This document shows positions 45,179-57,916 of a DNA stretch of 64,000 bases, piece by piece. The translations under genes were made by a program, and so were the position numbers. Source of the stretch: Guadua angustifolia (lineage: Eukaryota > Streptophyta > Magnoliopsida > Poales > Poaceae). Location of the stretch: positions 18,008,463 to 18,072,462 of the forward strand of contig CM070514.1 of the NCBI GenBank assembly GCA_036346375.1. Reading direction: 5' to 3'. Numbering within the stretch: position 1 is the stretch's first letter; each line of letters starts with the position of its first letter. The notes below the pieces were generated by a model. It was given only the letters and a program-made list of their open reading frames with translations. It ran no database searches and was not told where the DNA came from.

Positions 45179-47301
45179 ATGGTGACAGAAAAATATTCCA
45201 CCAAGTCCCTCATCTTTTCTGGAGTTGATTTTCTTTTTTGGAGTCCAAAATAGAGTCATACATCACTACATAGGGCTTCCTGATATAGCAGAAGGTGAAA
45301 CTCCCGTATGAGGTTCTGGCGATGAAAATGTCACGGTCGGCAATATGGTATGCGTTGAGGTGAGCGCTAAGGCAAGGAACATTCTTACACAAGGTCTTAG
45401 CCATAGTGAATAAGATAGGATTTCTTACCTCCATTCTACTCATCAGATTTGGGTGACCCTCGATGCTTACCATGAGGGGACCACCCAAATCAAGACCGTG
45501 AGACAGGACCAATTCAAGCGTGATTATAACAAATTTGAACAACACACTAGTGAGAGTCATGACAAGTGTTTTGGTCATTATACAAAGATTTTGAGCAACC
45601 TCCGACCAGTCGGTTGCCTATACACTGACTCGAATAATGCTCGATATTTCTTGACCACACTCGATCTTCGAGTTTGGGAGATGAAGGTGACCACCATCAA
45701 GGACACCACAAACTTATTGATCTTGACTTTGTGAGTTTTATTCCCTTCTCAAGACTCATGAGATCGACATTATCTCATGCAAGTAGGGATGGCAATGGGT
45801 CTGGGTACCTCTGGGTTCAGCCTCCGTGGACCCGGACCGAGACCGAAATTTGGACTGGACCGGACCCAAAGTCGATCACGGGTCCAAACTCGGACCGGAC
45901 CCAATGGGTACCGGACCGATACTAATGCTACGGGGAAGAAACTTCGGAAAAGGACCGAGATGAGTGTCTACTGCCTCCGTGGATGTCAAGCGCTTAGAAA
46001 GTTTGGTATTGAACTTTCTATTCAAGCGCTTAGAAATTTGCTCGGTCCGGGATTCTAGCGATGTCCTTTGATTCGTGCATGCGTGAGCTGCTTCACCGAA
46101 GATCACATCAAATGGCTGCGCATTGGTTTCTGGTTCAACGATAAGAGTCCTGGATAACCTCATTTTTCAATGCATCGCCGCGCATTGGTTTCTGGTTCAA
46201 CGATCCGCTAACACGTGCCGTGCATCGTCGTTTGAGCCGAACAGGTGGGTACCAATTGGTGCTCCTTCTGTAACTGGTCCAGGTCTGGGTACCCACGGGT
46301 CCAAAATGAGACCCGGACTCGGACCCGGACCCAGACTCGGACCCGGACCCAAAATAATATACCTGTGGGTCCAAATTTGGACCCGGACTCGAACCCATCG
46401 GGTCGGGTACCCGCGGGTACCCGGACCCACGGGTAATTTTGCCATCCCTACATGCAAGACAAAGTCACAGTCAATGGCCTTGGTCACTGATCGTATTGGA
46501 TCCATTTTTGAGACTTCCATTGGTTTCTCTCTATCCACCCTTTACGAGCTAAGCAATGAACAACTGAATATATTTCCTGAAAATGAGCTTACTCTTTTAG
46601 CTAGCAAATTTTCTCATACCTACAAAAGGGTGAGAGAGAGGAAGAGAGGTGACACGATCACCTGCTTCGAGTATAGTGGCCCCAACCACATTCGAGTGAA
46701 CTACCCCAAGCTGGAGAAGGGCAAGAACAACTCCGATGGTTCAACAAAGAACGACTACATTGACAAAAATCACAATAAAAAGCCTTCAGCTTATGAACCG
46801 GCATGTGAGAAGAAGTACCGCAACTTCTCGAAGAACAAAAAGCTCTTTCACTACGTCCTCAATGCCCTCGACGACCTCAACCTCTCCGACACAAAGACCT
46901 GGAGCGACAAAGGTGAGGATGATCCGCAAGAAAAGAAAGGCGGCGACGACCTCACTAGCATGTGCTTCATGGCTAACGCAAATGGCATCAGTGACTCCGA
47001 GCTCTACAACGACTCGGACGAGGAAATAGATACTTTGACTCAGGAGTTAGCTTCACTTAGATCTTCTCCCTCTCGAGTCTTTGATGACTATTCTTTTTGT
47101 GATGCTTTGCTTATGGAGCTTGAGAACCTAAGGACTATGCATGACAGTATGGTTTCTGAGCTTGAGAGTCTTGGGTCGAAGAATGCTAGTACTTATTCTA
47201 TTGATGATGTTCCTGTAGATGCTAGTTTTCTTCATACTCACACTAGCGCATCATGTGAAAACTGCCCAAAATTGCTTGTTGAAATTGATGTCATGAGTAC
47301 T
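45179..47301 (+). pseudogene. Maximus-type copia gag, first part, interrupted by a hAT element
   Basis: The frame starts at 45179 (MVTEKYSTKSLIFSGVDF) and is soon broken by stops. The gag core continues with VRQDQFKRDYNKFEQH near 45500 and RYFLTTLDLRVWEMKVTTIK near 45640. After the hAT insertion it resumes with QLNIFPENELTLLASKFSHT at about 46562 and a zinc-knuckle remnant CFEYSGPNHIRVNYPK near 46665, where two cysteines are lost. An acidic, coiled-coil-prone tail extends to 47301. The long frame 46123-47379 fuses hAT sequence to gag by chance. Confidence 0.8.
45784..46450. mobile_element. hAT-type non-autonomous element, 667 bp
   Basis: Terminal inverted repeats TAGGGATGGCAA occur at both ends, and the 8-bp target duplication CATGCAAG is perfect (45776-45783 and 46451-46458), diagnostic of hAT. 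The interior is full of ggacccggac/gggtacccg repeats and has a 25-bp internal duplication (gcgcattggtttctggttca at about 46118 and 46180). There is no transposase. Confidence 0.93.
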
Positions 47302-50002
47302 CACTACCACAGGAATGTACATTTAATTGGTTCTTTTTTATCATTACAATCGGTTCTAGTGTTGACACAAAGTATTTAGATAGTGATAAGGAGGCGCTAT
47401 CAAAGTCGGTTTTAGTTCGATTGTGATATATCCTCACCACAATCAGTTTTTACCGATAACCAATTGTGATGACCACATCATCATCTTATGAGGAACTGAT
47501 TCTCATGAGCGCCTCATCAAAATCAGTTCTTATGAGAAACCGATTTTGATGAGGAGGTCATCACAATCGGTTTTTATGATGAACCGATTCTGATAAGCCC
47601 ATCATCAGAATCGGTTTTTTGAAGGAACTGATTGTGATGAGGGCTCATCACAATCGGTTCCTCATAAGAACCGATTATGATGATCCCTGATCACAGTCAG
47701 TTCTTATAAAGAACCGATTGTGATAAGGGGTATGCTATTTTTGCATATTCTCAAAAATAGCACAGCACATATTAGCAGTATGCATATATATATCACATTC
47801 GCAGTACGAAACACACAATGCACATATCACATTCACAGATCACAAACACTTTATTACAATACATATATCATATTCGTTCACAAATACAAACATGCTTAAC
47901 AATGAGTACACATACATAGCACATTGACATATATAATTAATATTGTTTACATATGAACTAGTAGGATACTTTAGGATCTCGAACTGTCTGTGAAAAGAGA
48001 CATCATAGACGGTTCTTGTTTAAAACCATCTGTAATGTGTAGTCATCACAGACGATTCTAAACAATGCAGTTCTACAAGAATGGCTCTACACATAATGTG
48101 ACTTATATGTCTAGAAAAGATGGCACTCAAATATTTGCAGCATATTAGATAACCCTTGTCTAATTACTTATGCTAACTAAGTTTATGTGCAAGTCATAGT
48201 GCCAGCTTATAGATGTAAATGTAATAGCATGCCTAAAGAATTTATATATCCATGTGAGATGACATGCAGAAACATGCATTGCTGTTATATGCATTGAGAA
48301 TGAATTGTCATTAGTGATTGCTTTCATGTTGGCTTTGCAGAATGAGTATTTTGAAGTTGATAATGTAACAGCATGCCTAAAAAAATTCAACTAGCCTATA
48401 GCATTGTTTACTCAAGAATCAAGATACTGATGTATGGACTTCATAAATAGAATAAATGTTTTACTACAACCCTAAGACATATTCCACACTAATGTGATGA
48501 GAAAAATGAGGATATCTGCAAGATATAGTAATATAGATATAACAGTAATAGTCATAGCCTCACAGGGGTCCAATGGTTGCACTGTTGTATGATATTTACT
48601 CTTTTGAGAATGAGAACTAAGCAAGGGAAAACTTTTCTCCATGCTATGAGAAGTATACTCTTGATGCAGGAGAATCCAAAGCAAGACAATACTCCATATT
48701 CTCATAAGCATCCTCAAGGAAGTGAGTTGAAACCGGATGTGTCCTTCCATCAACACTAATCACAGGGCAATCTCCAAAGTATCGTGCAAATAGGCTTGAA
48801 TCAACAATTGCAAACCTGAAGTTAAAGCACACACAGAAATAAACACAAGACTCTCATGATATGTTGATAATGTAATAGCATGCCTAAAAAAATTTCAACT
48901 AGCCTAAAGCATGTTCACCTTTGGTGCTAGATCTCAACATACATGTATCCTAACTAAAGACTTTGTTTACCAGTGTCTTGAGTAATGCCTTTCCTGCAGC
49001 TTGGATTGGGAGAAGAATTGCATAAGCTCAGAGATGACTAAAAGCATTCACTATCATGGTTACGTTGGAGAACTTTAGCCTAACTAAAACAGACAAAACT
49101 CAACGGAATGCAAAAGACGCAAACTTTACTCAACCCCACAATAAAATCAATCATCGACAATTCAGAGGACATCACTAGTAGCATACAAGAGCGATAGTTA
49201 AGTGTTCAGATATTTAGTACTATAAAGACACTAGCAGGAAGTAAAACACCTGACCTAAGAATTACTAGAGCCTAAGAAGTGGTGCTATGATTTTAGCATA
49301 GTATTTCTATAAATTGGTATCTATGATTTTGTTTGATAAGGTATTTATACCTGCCTATTAGATTGATGCCAATATGTTATCTCCAGTTCAAACTACCCAT
49401 AAATCATCTGCAATGCAGTGTGCAAAAAAACAAAGAAGTAGGCGTTAATTCAGATATGTGTGCAAACTGAATTTTGCCAAAAAAGACTTATGGAACTACA
49501 CATTAGAGTTCAAACTTTTGATCAATCCTGGAGTAGGGCAGCAAGAAGAATTGAAAAACAAGCTTGATGTGGTACCCATAGTCATAACTAGGCATCTAGA
49601 GAAGCAAATCAGTAGAAATCAATAGAAGATAGACTCGAACAAAATTTATGTTGTAACTGCAAACTCAACAAAGGCCCTATGGTGTTGTTTATCCATTCTT
49701 TATTTCTTTCCTTATTACGGGTGTTACTTAATCTTCTCTAAGAAATTGTGCATTTGAGTATAACTTATGATGGCTTGGAAAACTGATTTATCTGGCATTT
49801 GAGCACGAACCAAGCATAATTCATTGCAAAAAGGACAATGCCCTTGATCTATTCACCTTTGCAAGGCACTAGAAGGTCCAGGCGCGCTCGAGCGGGTGCG
49901 GCGCGGAGGGGTTGGCCTACGGCGGTGCAGGCGCGGAGGCAAGGGCAGAGGCAGGGGAGGTAGGGGGCGATAGGCGGAGGAGCGCTATCTACTAGAAACA
50001 AT
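47302..50002. mobile_element. CACTA-type sequence with captured helicase exon; right end not found
   Basis: CACTACCACAGGAA starts at 47302 inside the gag. It is followed by alternating tcacaatcggttctt and aaccgattgtgatga units to about 47730, a clear CACTA subterminal block. A second repeat type (cagacggttctt) is at 47985-48065. The interior includes repeated atgtaatagcatgcctaaa segments (about 48215, 48362 and 48863), a helicase fragment, and a GC-rich patch at 49870-49985. No matching TAGTG end with an ACT duplication was found before the solo LTR. Confidence 0.6.
48644..48832 (-). pseudogene. DExH-box RNA helicase exon fragment
   Basis: The minus strand, after an acceptor-like taacttcag, encodes VDSSLFARYFGDCPVI, GRTHPVSTHFLED and ENMEYCLALDSPAS. 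This corresponds to the part just after helicase motif III (SAT) in plant DExH proteins, where the first RecA domain leads into the second. These enzymes unwind RNA using ATP. The motifs for ATP binding (GKT, DEAH) and motif VI are absent, and the frame stops soon after. It is a captured or leftover exon with intron sequence around it, not a gene. Confidence 0.75.
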
Positions 50003-51371
50003 TGTCGGCGTATTCCGCCTGACAGGACCCCGTCAACGAACAGGGTTGACTACTCCCAGGATGGAAGTTATGGTTTGGTAGAGGGTGTCTTCGTGGCTAG
50101 AAACCCTAATGGCTCTCTATGATGGATCCCGGGGATCAACAGATCAATAGACACGGTGATGTACCTAGGTTCAGGCCCCCAGTGTAGGTAATAGCCCTAC
50201 GTTCTGCAAGATCTTTGTAGAGGAAATGTGGAGGTGATTACAATGGTTCTCCTCGTCTTGTGCTTCGACCTCTATGTCACTTATATGCTCTGTGTGTCCT
50301 CCCTTCTCCATGCATTGAGGCGCCCTTATATAGGCGGCCGGCCCGGGCAGGTGAGAAGATGACGCTATACTGATCTACGACTCATTAATTATCTTACAGA
50401 CCCATGACTCATTTATTACGCCTGTCGCTGTAGCTTTGTCCTTCAAGCCCCATTTAATGCCGCTGCGTGGCTCCGCCCGGTCCGCCCGGGATATGACACT
50501 CCTGCGACGAGGTTGGTGAGAGGCGTCAAAGGGATGGGCTGTCGTCGTGTCGATAGTAGAATTCTTTGCAATTAATAGCCCTGACGCAGCATGTCAGGGG
50601 AAGGAGACTTCGAGATGAAGCCTTCTCCTCATTCCTTTGGTTGCCTCTGTGGCCTAACAAGGGGGCCCAGACACCCGCCCACTTGCCAGGCCGCCTCTTA
50701 AACTGACGCCCGACATGCAGGGCGTGACCGCTCACCTGCCGCCAAGGGCGCATGGACTTCCCACGGGTGGGCGGGCATGATCGCCCACCGCCCGCCAGAC
50801 ATCACGCGGCCGCCGCCCGACGCAGCGGCGTATCGCCCACGCTGCCGAGGCCCGCATGGACTTCTCGCCAGTGGGCAGGGCATGATCGCCCACCTACCCG
50901 CTAGGACACCACGCGGTCGCGCCGCCTGGCAGTGGTGTAATCGCCCACCGCTCACCGAGGGCGCGTGGACTTTCGCCGGCGGTAGGGCATGATCGCCCAC
51001 CGCCCGCCAGACACCACGGGCCGCTCGCCGGCGAAAGGTAGGCGATCGCCCATCTGCTCGCCGAGGCCGCATGGACTTTCGCCGGCGTGGCGGGGCATGA
51101 TTGCCCACCGCCCGCCAGACACCCCGTGGGCCGCTCGCGGCCGTGGTATGTCGCCCACCTCGCCGCCAGGCCGCATGGACTTCTCGCCCGGCGGGCAGGG
51201 CATGATTACCCACCTGCCCGCCAGGACACCACGTGGGCCGCTCGCCCGTGAAAGGCGTATGTCGCCCACCGCCGCCAGGCGATAGGCCGAGCCGCCATGC
51301 TAGGCCAGGCCACTTCTTGGGCCTACAACTTATGCGGTGGAGAGGGTACTCTGGTGCAAAGTACACCGACA
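50003..51371. mobile_element. Solo LTR, 1369 bp, with 105-bp internal tandem repeats
   Basis: It begins TGTCGG and ends CCGACA, a perfect 6-bp inverted terminus. The 5-bp target duplication ACAAT is perfect (49998-50002 and 51372-51376). No internal retrotransposon domains are present. The region caggttcaggcccccagtgt, then taatagccctac near 50170 resembles the LTRs of grass gypsy elements. Confidence 0.88.
50735..51290. repeat. GC-rich tandem repeat, about 105-bp unit, five copies
   Basis: The phrase gcatggacttctcgcc, then gggcatgatcgcccacc, then cgcccgccagacaccacg recurs at about 50751, 50853, 50962, 51070 and 51173, with a partial copy after. Copies are diverged at 5-15 percent by eye. The long open frames in it on both strands (for example 51465-50698) follow from composition and periodicity. 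Confidence 0.88.
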
Positions 51372-51376
51372 ACAAT

Positions 51377-52165
51377 AAACTTAAATTGCATGTTTTTAAA
51401 GTCTCAGTCACCTCTTGTAAAAAATGTAGGTAGCTTAAACTTGACAATGAAACTTTAAATATCAAGTGTGTTGAACTTGCTAAGGACTTACTAGCTAAGT
51501 CACAAGAAAGTTCCTTTCGATGTGTTGAGATTGAGGGAGACTTGGATAAAATTCAAGTCGAACTTAGGAAGCAGCTAGAGGCCTAAACTCTTAGGATTAG
51601 AAATGCCCCTTGCATTTCTTGTGAGGCCCTCAAGGTTGAGGCAGCCGTGTTGAGAGAGAAAAATGCATATGTTTGTAGTTCTTTCTTATCTGATTCTTCT
51701 TCATCTTCTTTCCCTTGTTCTTCCTGTGATTCTCTTCTAAGAGTATGAGTATCTCATGAGCACTCTTGAGAAATTTGTAGGAGGAAAGAAGAAGCTCAAT
51801 CTTATTTTAGACCAATCCAAGATTAGTCGATTTAATCAGGATCTATAATTTGACTACATGGAGCACGCTAGAACTCATTCTCCTGTCATTATGCATGGCT
51901 CTAAGAGTGGAGAGATTGTAGTTGCTACAAGAGTGAGCACTACTATGTTTAGGTCTACTGGGGTTGTCTATAGAATCTCTGACCAGAAGGGTGCTCCTCC
52001 TACTGTTTCTACCTCTAATAAGGCGAAGTATACGTGCACCTTCTGTCGGAAGGATGGTCACTTAATAGATTTCTACTTCAGATGCGCCAAGATCACAAGG
52101 CGTGAGCATGTTGCTGCTCTTAGCGGTATTCAGGGTCATCCCCAGATTTTGAGTGCTTAAGGCAC
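51377..52165 (+). pseudogene. Maximus-type copia gag, second part, broken
   Basis: After the interruption, gag resumes with CKKCR, a stop, LKLDNETLNIKCVELAKDLL near 51437, then a coiled-coil-like region with more stops, and STLEKFVGGKKKLNLILDQS near 51760. The frame at 51858-52160 ends in a CCHC-type knuckle, YTCTFCRKDGHLIDFYF, where the last cysteine is shifted or lost. This second knuckle is typical of the Maximus/SIRE gag. No pol follows. Confidence 0.7.
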
Positions 52166-52639
52166 ATATTGCTGCTAGACATGTCAGAGAGTCGCTTATT
52201 TTTTGGCAGCGTTCAGGACTCGGTTTTTAGGTTGTTCAGTCGACATTTTTGCGAGCTATCGCCGTATCAGAGATGGAGTTTGACACCACGACGCAAGTTC
52301 TCTGGGCTCTACATGGAAGCCTAGGCTTTAAAAGTGTAATCGAGACATTGACTGAGGTTCAACACGATCTTGAGAAGCTTTTCGTCAGATGATTTTCTCT
52401 GAGAACCATGGTTCACAAGTTTGAGCTCAACGGAGTTCGTTGGGTGTGCCATGGAGGTTTTTCATTGAATCTACTGCTGTCAAGCTTCCCCAATTAGAGT
52501 TGATGCTAGATTCAAGGTCACCAATTAAATCAAGGAGCTCTAGATCTATGGCTTTGCGAGGCAGATTCGTTGTGGTATGATGTTCCCTGGTCATCATCTT
52601 CATGTCCAGTGAGATGCGCCACCGCCCTCCATTGATGTG
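52166..52639. other. No recognisable feature
   Basis: Probably decayed retrotransposon DNA between the copia remnant and the next LTR. No motif or terminal repeat was recognised. Confidence 0.4.
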
Positions 52640-54835
52640 CCGTCAAGCCGATATGGCTAGGTCCATGTATCGCCACGTGTGTGCTACACATGCATCAACA
52701 GGTCACGTCATCACTTGTGTTAGTCGTCACCCTATCCCACCCATCGGTTAATATGCCTTGTGGACCGAGTCTACCATGGATTGGTTTTGTCTGGTGGACC
52801 TGGTCCATAGACCCAGACACACATGTTAGTGATCGTAAGGGCTTTCAGGATTATTTATATTTGGGAAATTCAGTTTATGACATTAGCATTACATTATAAT
52901 TTAGATTTTTAGTATAAATATAATTTAGGAAAATCGGCTATATTCTTTTTCATTTTCAAATCTTTCGAGAGATCGTTCTTCTTTATACAAACTTCAATTG
53001 AGGTGATTCAAATTTCTAAAAAATTGTAAAATTGAGATCTATTTGATGGAGAATTTTATTTGATTTTTGGAGTTTTTACTCTCTATCTTGGTATTTATTT
53101 GGTGTTTCATCTCTATTTATGTAGAAGTCGAAGTGCCCGGATCGTGCAAGAGTGAAGAGTTGATTCAAGATCAAGGTCTAAAGTAGGAACAAGATCTTTT
53201 TTAAGGAAAGTTATGCTTTTGATAATGTTGAACCCAGATTTACAAATGTTATGTTAATTTAAATTACTGCATGTTATTTTATGATTACAACTGTTTTCAA
53301 ATTAGTTTGGAATCTAGTTATTTAACCCAATTGGATTAAACCTACCTTGTCATTTGTATGCCATGATTATTTGTTAGCCTAGGATGGTTTACTATTAGTG
53401 GGTTGCTAATAGATGCCAACGTGGGTTGGTTAGATCGTGAATAGTTTGCTTAGCCATGCCACTTTATCTCGTGCCTTTTGAATGATCAAATTAATCTTGA
53501 CTAATGGAATATAGAACTTATTTATGAAAAGACTGTATCATATGTTGTCACACAATGATGTTGAGTTGTGGTGACATGTGTTGTCTCGAAACGATGTTGA
53601 CTTGTTGATGGCATGTGTTGCACGATAATCAACTGTGGGGTGGTAAATGATTTAGATTGAGGCAAGTGGCAAGAGATTGTGGATTTTGTTGGGCCTTTGT
53701 GGTAATGGGTTGATTTGATGACATGATGATATGTAAGTGGATGTGAATTGGTTCTTAAGATAGTTGGAAATCTTGCCTCGGTCAATTAAAGACTTAACCT
53801 TGCAAGCCTTTGAACTGAGTCAAACATACAACCACATGTCTGAAATAGGACAGCCCTAACTAAGTAAGTTGTCAAGTCTTAACATTGAAAGCCTCGAGAA
53901 GATAACCAAAATCAATGTGCGGTTATGAGGGGGACTTGGGATGTGCTGTTCACATATATCCAATGGTAAGTTTCTTCTATTCTTCTGCTCTTAGTGAGGG
54001 GATGAATAGTAAGAACTTAACAGGAAGGTCAGTGCTAAGATGAAGTTTTTGAATGGGTTTGTAATGATCTTTTAGCCACACGTCAATGGGTACATGAAAA
54101 TACATGGCAGTATAGTTTGATCATATCATGTGGGTAAAGTGTGTAACCTCTGTAGAGTGTAATCTATTCAGATAGCTGTGTCCGCAGTAATGGACAATGC
54201 TCAGGAATTACGTTCAATGGTTAGATTTTATAAAATAAAACCTGGGAAGAGAGGGCTATGAGCAAAAAAAAGTTTGGAAGTTGATTAGGGCTCAATGCCA
54301 AGTTTACTCTTGAGAAATACTTGATAGTAATTATTTATTGTTATTTGTTTTGTTGTCATTTCAATGTAATTATTGTATTTGCTTGTAAATGCTGCTTTAC
54401 TGCAAAATAACCATACTAGCCATCCATTGGAATAAACTTTGCATATAATTATGGTAGAATTGCATTCTGTGCACAATTTGTTGATTGCTTTAAGTACTCA
54501 CTCTTGCCAACAAAAAAATCATCAATTGAAGAGGAGTCTACAGCAGCTTTGGAGGAGTACTAGAAGGAGATGAACATTTAGGGTGCGAGCCTTGTTTGTT
54601 GCCTGTGGTATATTGAGGGGTTTATTTATGTGTTATTTTTGCTACCTTTAAATTTGTTATCTACAGTTTAGCATTACAAGGCATAATCATGTAAAGTCGA
54701 CCATAAGATCAGTCAACAAACTTATATTTAATATATGAAGTCTTTTATTATTTTTCGCCATGTATGATTGTGATATTCATCTATGTTGAGCCTATGTGCA
54801 CTAGCATGATCCTGAATTAGTGTGATATATCTGAG
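52640..54835 (+). repeat. Large gypsy LTR copy A (partial)
   Basis: Over 2 kb of this segment matches the reverse complement of 55633-61060 (minus its insertion). Shared marks in the same order are caacccaattggatt, ttgtcatttgtatgccatga, gactaatggaatat, gcaaaataaccatac and tgtaaagtcgaccataag. It ends where copy B begins in mirror image. The first part of the LTR is missing or too diverged. Confidence 0.75.
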
Positions 54836-55632
54836 GATTTGGATTTGCATATATGGGTCTGACACAGCCACTGTCATTCGAGACACCACCATGCACCACC
54901 GCCAAGGTCTTCTTCTCCACACCTGACTGTGCTGCGTCGTCACCATGGGAGCCAAAGGAAGAAGCTTGCATTCCTGTGGCTCTACCACATCTTCTTTGAA
55001 TCCCTCCACATCACGACATGTTCCTGAGTGTCCTCGTCCAAACCCCCCAAGCAATCGAAGCAATCCATCTTCCCCAAGACCAACCGTGCCTCTTAGCTAT
55101 CAAAATGCACTATCACCAGTGAGTCTTTGCCACCATTGTCCACACCCCCAGCTTCGCCTCGTCATGTTCTATGTGATACTCCCTTGCTTTCCCTAGAGAC
55201 CCATCGCAACACCCTCACCACAGACGCTCGAGCTGTCCACCATCTTCGGCCTTACTACCGGTCGCTATGGTTGTCGATGATGAGATCTATACGTGTCATT
55301 ATCTTCACCATGGTCCCTTTGCCCAGATCTAGTCCATCCCCCTTGCAGCCATGCCATCCATTATCAGAACTATTGTCGGTGTCCACAGAGCCAACCGTTG
55401 TAGTTGTGCTAATGTAGCTGCTGATGTGGCCACCCTTGTGTGCAGCCACCTCACCGTCGAGTTAGCCAAGCTGCTAAGGTGTCATTTTCATTGTCTGTCG
55501 ATGTGGCCATCAACGTCATTCTCCACCTCACCTCCACCTTAGTACCACGTCAACATATGTTGCTAATGTGTTGTTTTGGTCATCAACGTGTGGCAACCTA
55601 TTGGGACCTGGCATACAAATCCTGACCCTTTA
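54836..55632. other. Pyrimidine-rich DNA between inverted LTR copies; no gene recognised
   Basis: Proline/serine/histidine-coding frames occur in several phases (54945-55542), with no known domain. It may be a remnant of an element's internal region. Confidence 0.4.
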
Positions 55633-56359
55633 TGTATACTGCACTAGTCCAGGATTACGCTAGTGTACACAGTGGCAATATAGGTGAAATATCACAATCA
55701 TACACAGTGGAAACATAATAAAAGACTACTTATTTAATCAAGGATAGTTGATTAACCTTATGGTCGACTTTACATAGTTATAAGACACAGGGTTTAAACT
55801 CTAATAAATAAAACAGCAGTAGAACAGAAACTTTATAGATAATCTATCAATATACCATAGGAAACTAACAAGATTTGCCCTTAGTAACTTGCCTCCTCTT
55901 GGTACTCCAAAACAGGTATAGAATCCTCTTCAACTGATAATCTTGTTGTGGCAAGATAGAATGCAAGTCTATTATATAACTATATGCAAGACTTATTCCA
56001 AATCAATGGTTGATATGGTTATTTTGCAATAAAACATCATTTTCAATTGAATACAATAATTAGATTGAAATGACAGTAAACCAAATAATAACAATAAGGA
56101 TAAGTTTTCAAGTATTTCTCAATGACAAGATGGCACACAACCCTAACCAAAGTCTATTGCTTCCATTGATATACAGCCTCACTTCCCAAGTTTTGATTTT
56201 ATAAAATCAAATGCTTGACTGAAATTCCCAACCATTGTTTATAACCGGAGACATACCTATCCAAATAAATTGGCATTCTACACATAGGTTATACACTTTA
56301 CGACAAGATACGATCAATCTTATAATATCATGCAATGGCACGTACCTATCGACATGTGG

Positions 56360-56800
56360 CTAAGAAGATCATAACAAAACCTTTAGGAAACTCTATTCGA
56401 ACATAGACTCTCTCGATAAACCTAGACTCACTATTCCTTCCCTCACGAAGAGCAAAAGAATAGGAGGAACTCATCGTTGGACTAGGAACAATCCTTATTT
56501 AAGATGTGAGGCTACTGCACACACCCACCCTAACCGCACATAGTTTGGTTATCCTCCCAAGATATGATATGTTAAGACTTGGAACTTACTAGGCTAAGAA
56601 GATCATAACAAAACCCTTAGAAAACTCTATCCGAACATGGACTCTTCCGATAAGCCTAGACTCACTATTCCTTCCCTCAAATAGAGTAAAAGAATAGGAG
56701 GACTCATCGTTAGACTAGGAACAATCCTTGTTCAAGATGTGAGGCCGCTGCACACACTGTCCCCAATCGCACATATAGTTTAGTTATCCTCCTAAGATAT
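56360..56800. repeat. Tandem duplication, 234-bp period
   Basis: The segment starting ctaagaagatcataacaaaa occurs at 56360 and again at 56594, with about 10 percent divergence by eye. The second copy is interrupted at 56800 by the next element, and its missing part resumes at 60214 (gatatcatatgtcaagact). Confidence 0.85.
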
Positions 56801-57859
56801 TGTAATACCGCAAATCTTCTTTGCTAGGGTTTTTGGCCAGAAATGTTTTCCACCTTCTTGATTCAAGCTTCAGCCGTCGCGTAGTTAATAATTCTATTAA
56901 AGGTTTTGGGTTTTTCCGTACAAAACTTATCGGAATGAGTGTTTTCTCCGAGCCGTATCTATTCTACGGCAAAAAGATTTTGCTTTTCGCCAAGATTTGA
57001 ATTTCTATCTTTGGAGTTTGTGGAGTATAAAAGGAAGAAGAGAGGAAACTCTAGTTGTGTATGTATATATAAAAAAAAGAAAGGAGAGGGAGGGCTTCTG
57101 GTCCAGCCGCCGCCTCCATTTCTTCCAGACGCACGTGCATCCAGCGCCTCCCGGGTACATGCCTTGCCCAGACAGCTCCTCGTCGTCGCGCCTCCCTCCA
57201 CCTGCTCCTCCCGGTAAGCATTCCTCCTGGCGCCGCCTGCTCCCCTCCGGTAGGCGGCGCCGCTCCCATCGCCCTCCCGGCGCCGCCAAGCCCGCGGCCT
57301 CGCCTGCGTCTGGTCGGCGGCCCGGCCGACTTCGGTCGCCTTAGCTTCGCGTCATGGCAGTGCTTGTCAGCCGCCCTTCTGCCAGCGCTCCATTGGCTGA
57401 AGGCCGCGCCAACCCATGCCGGTTCGCCGACCTCCGTGGCGAGCACCTCCCGGCGATTCGCCCCCGGCCGCGCTCTCCCCGCCTCGTTCTTCCCTACCTC
57501 TTCCTCCATGAATCCATGAGCAAGTTTGAGGTATAATTTTGGGGAAATTAGTTGCATATAGGGTGTTCGATGAAATGCCTAGAAGGGTTATATTAGGGTA
57601 TTACCTTGTTTCTAAGTAATGATCTATGAATACTTGTATGACACATTTGGTTGTGAATCTTTGGTTAATGAGCACCGCCCAATGTCTTTGGATCCTAGTT
57701 GATTAAATATGATTGCATTGGTGTTTGTCTTTTCCCTGTTGTGATCACTAAAGACTTGCATATGTGTTGCATTTGTGGATTTATTCTTGATGCATACCAA
57801 GTATTTATGTATAACTAGTATTAGATTCTTGAGGATTCTACATGTTGTTGTTTATGGAA

Positions 57860-57916
<57 letters not shown>

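Larger units (their letters stand above)
44306..52165 (+). mobile_element. Maximus/SIRE-type Ty1/copia element, truncated and repeatedly interrupted
   Basis: A partial LTR (44306-45123) is followed by the initiator-Met-type primer site TGGTATCAAAGCC at 45126 and a gag whose segments match the Maximus/SIRE lineage. The region is interrupted by a hAT element (45784-46450), CACTA-type DNA starting at 47302 and a solo LTR (50003-51371). Gag resumes near 51377. No integrase or RT was found to the right, so the pol part and 3' LTR are lost. Confidence 0.75.

Noticed and set aside
50698..51465. 255-codon minus-strand frame with regular repeats, like a repeat protein
   Set aside because: It reads through the 105-bp tandem array of a solo LTR and into gag sequence. 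Other frames are equally open, so it is a product of composition.
54945..55542. Proline/serine-rich frames resembling an extensin-like protein
   Set aside because: Frames shift among phases, no signal peptide or repeat motif is present, and the location between inverted LTR copies favours transposon remnant.
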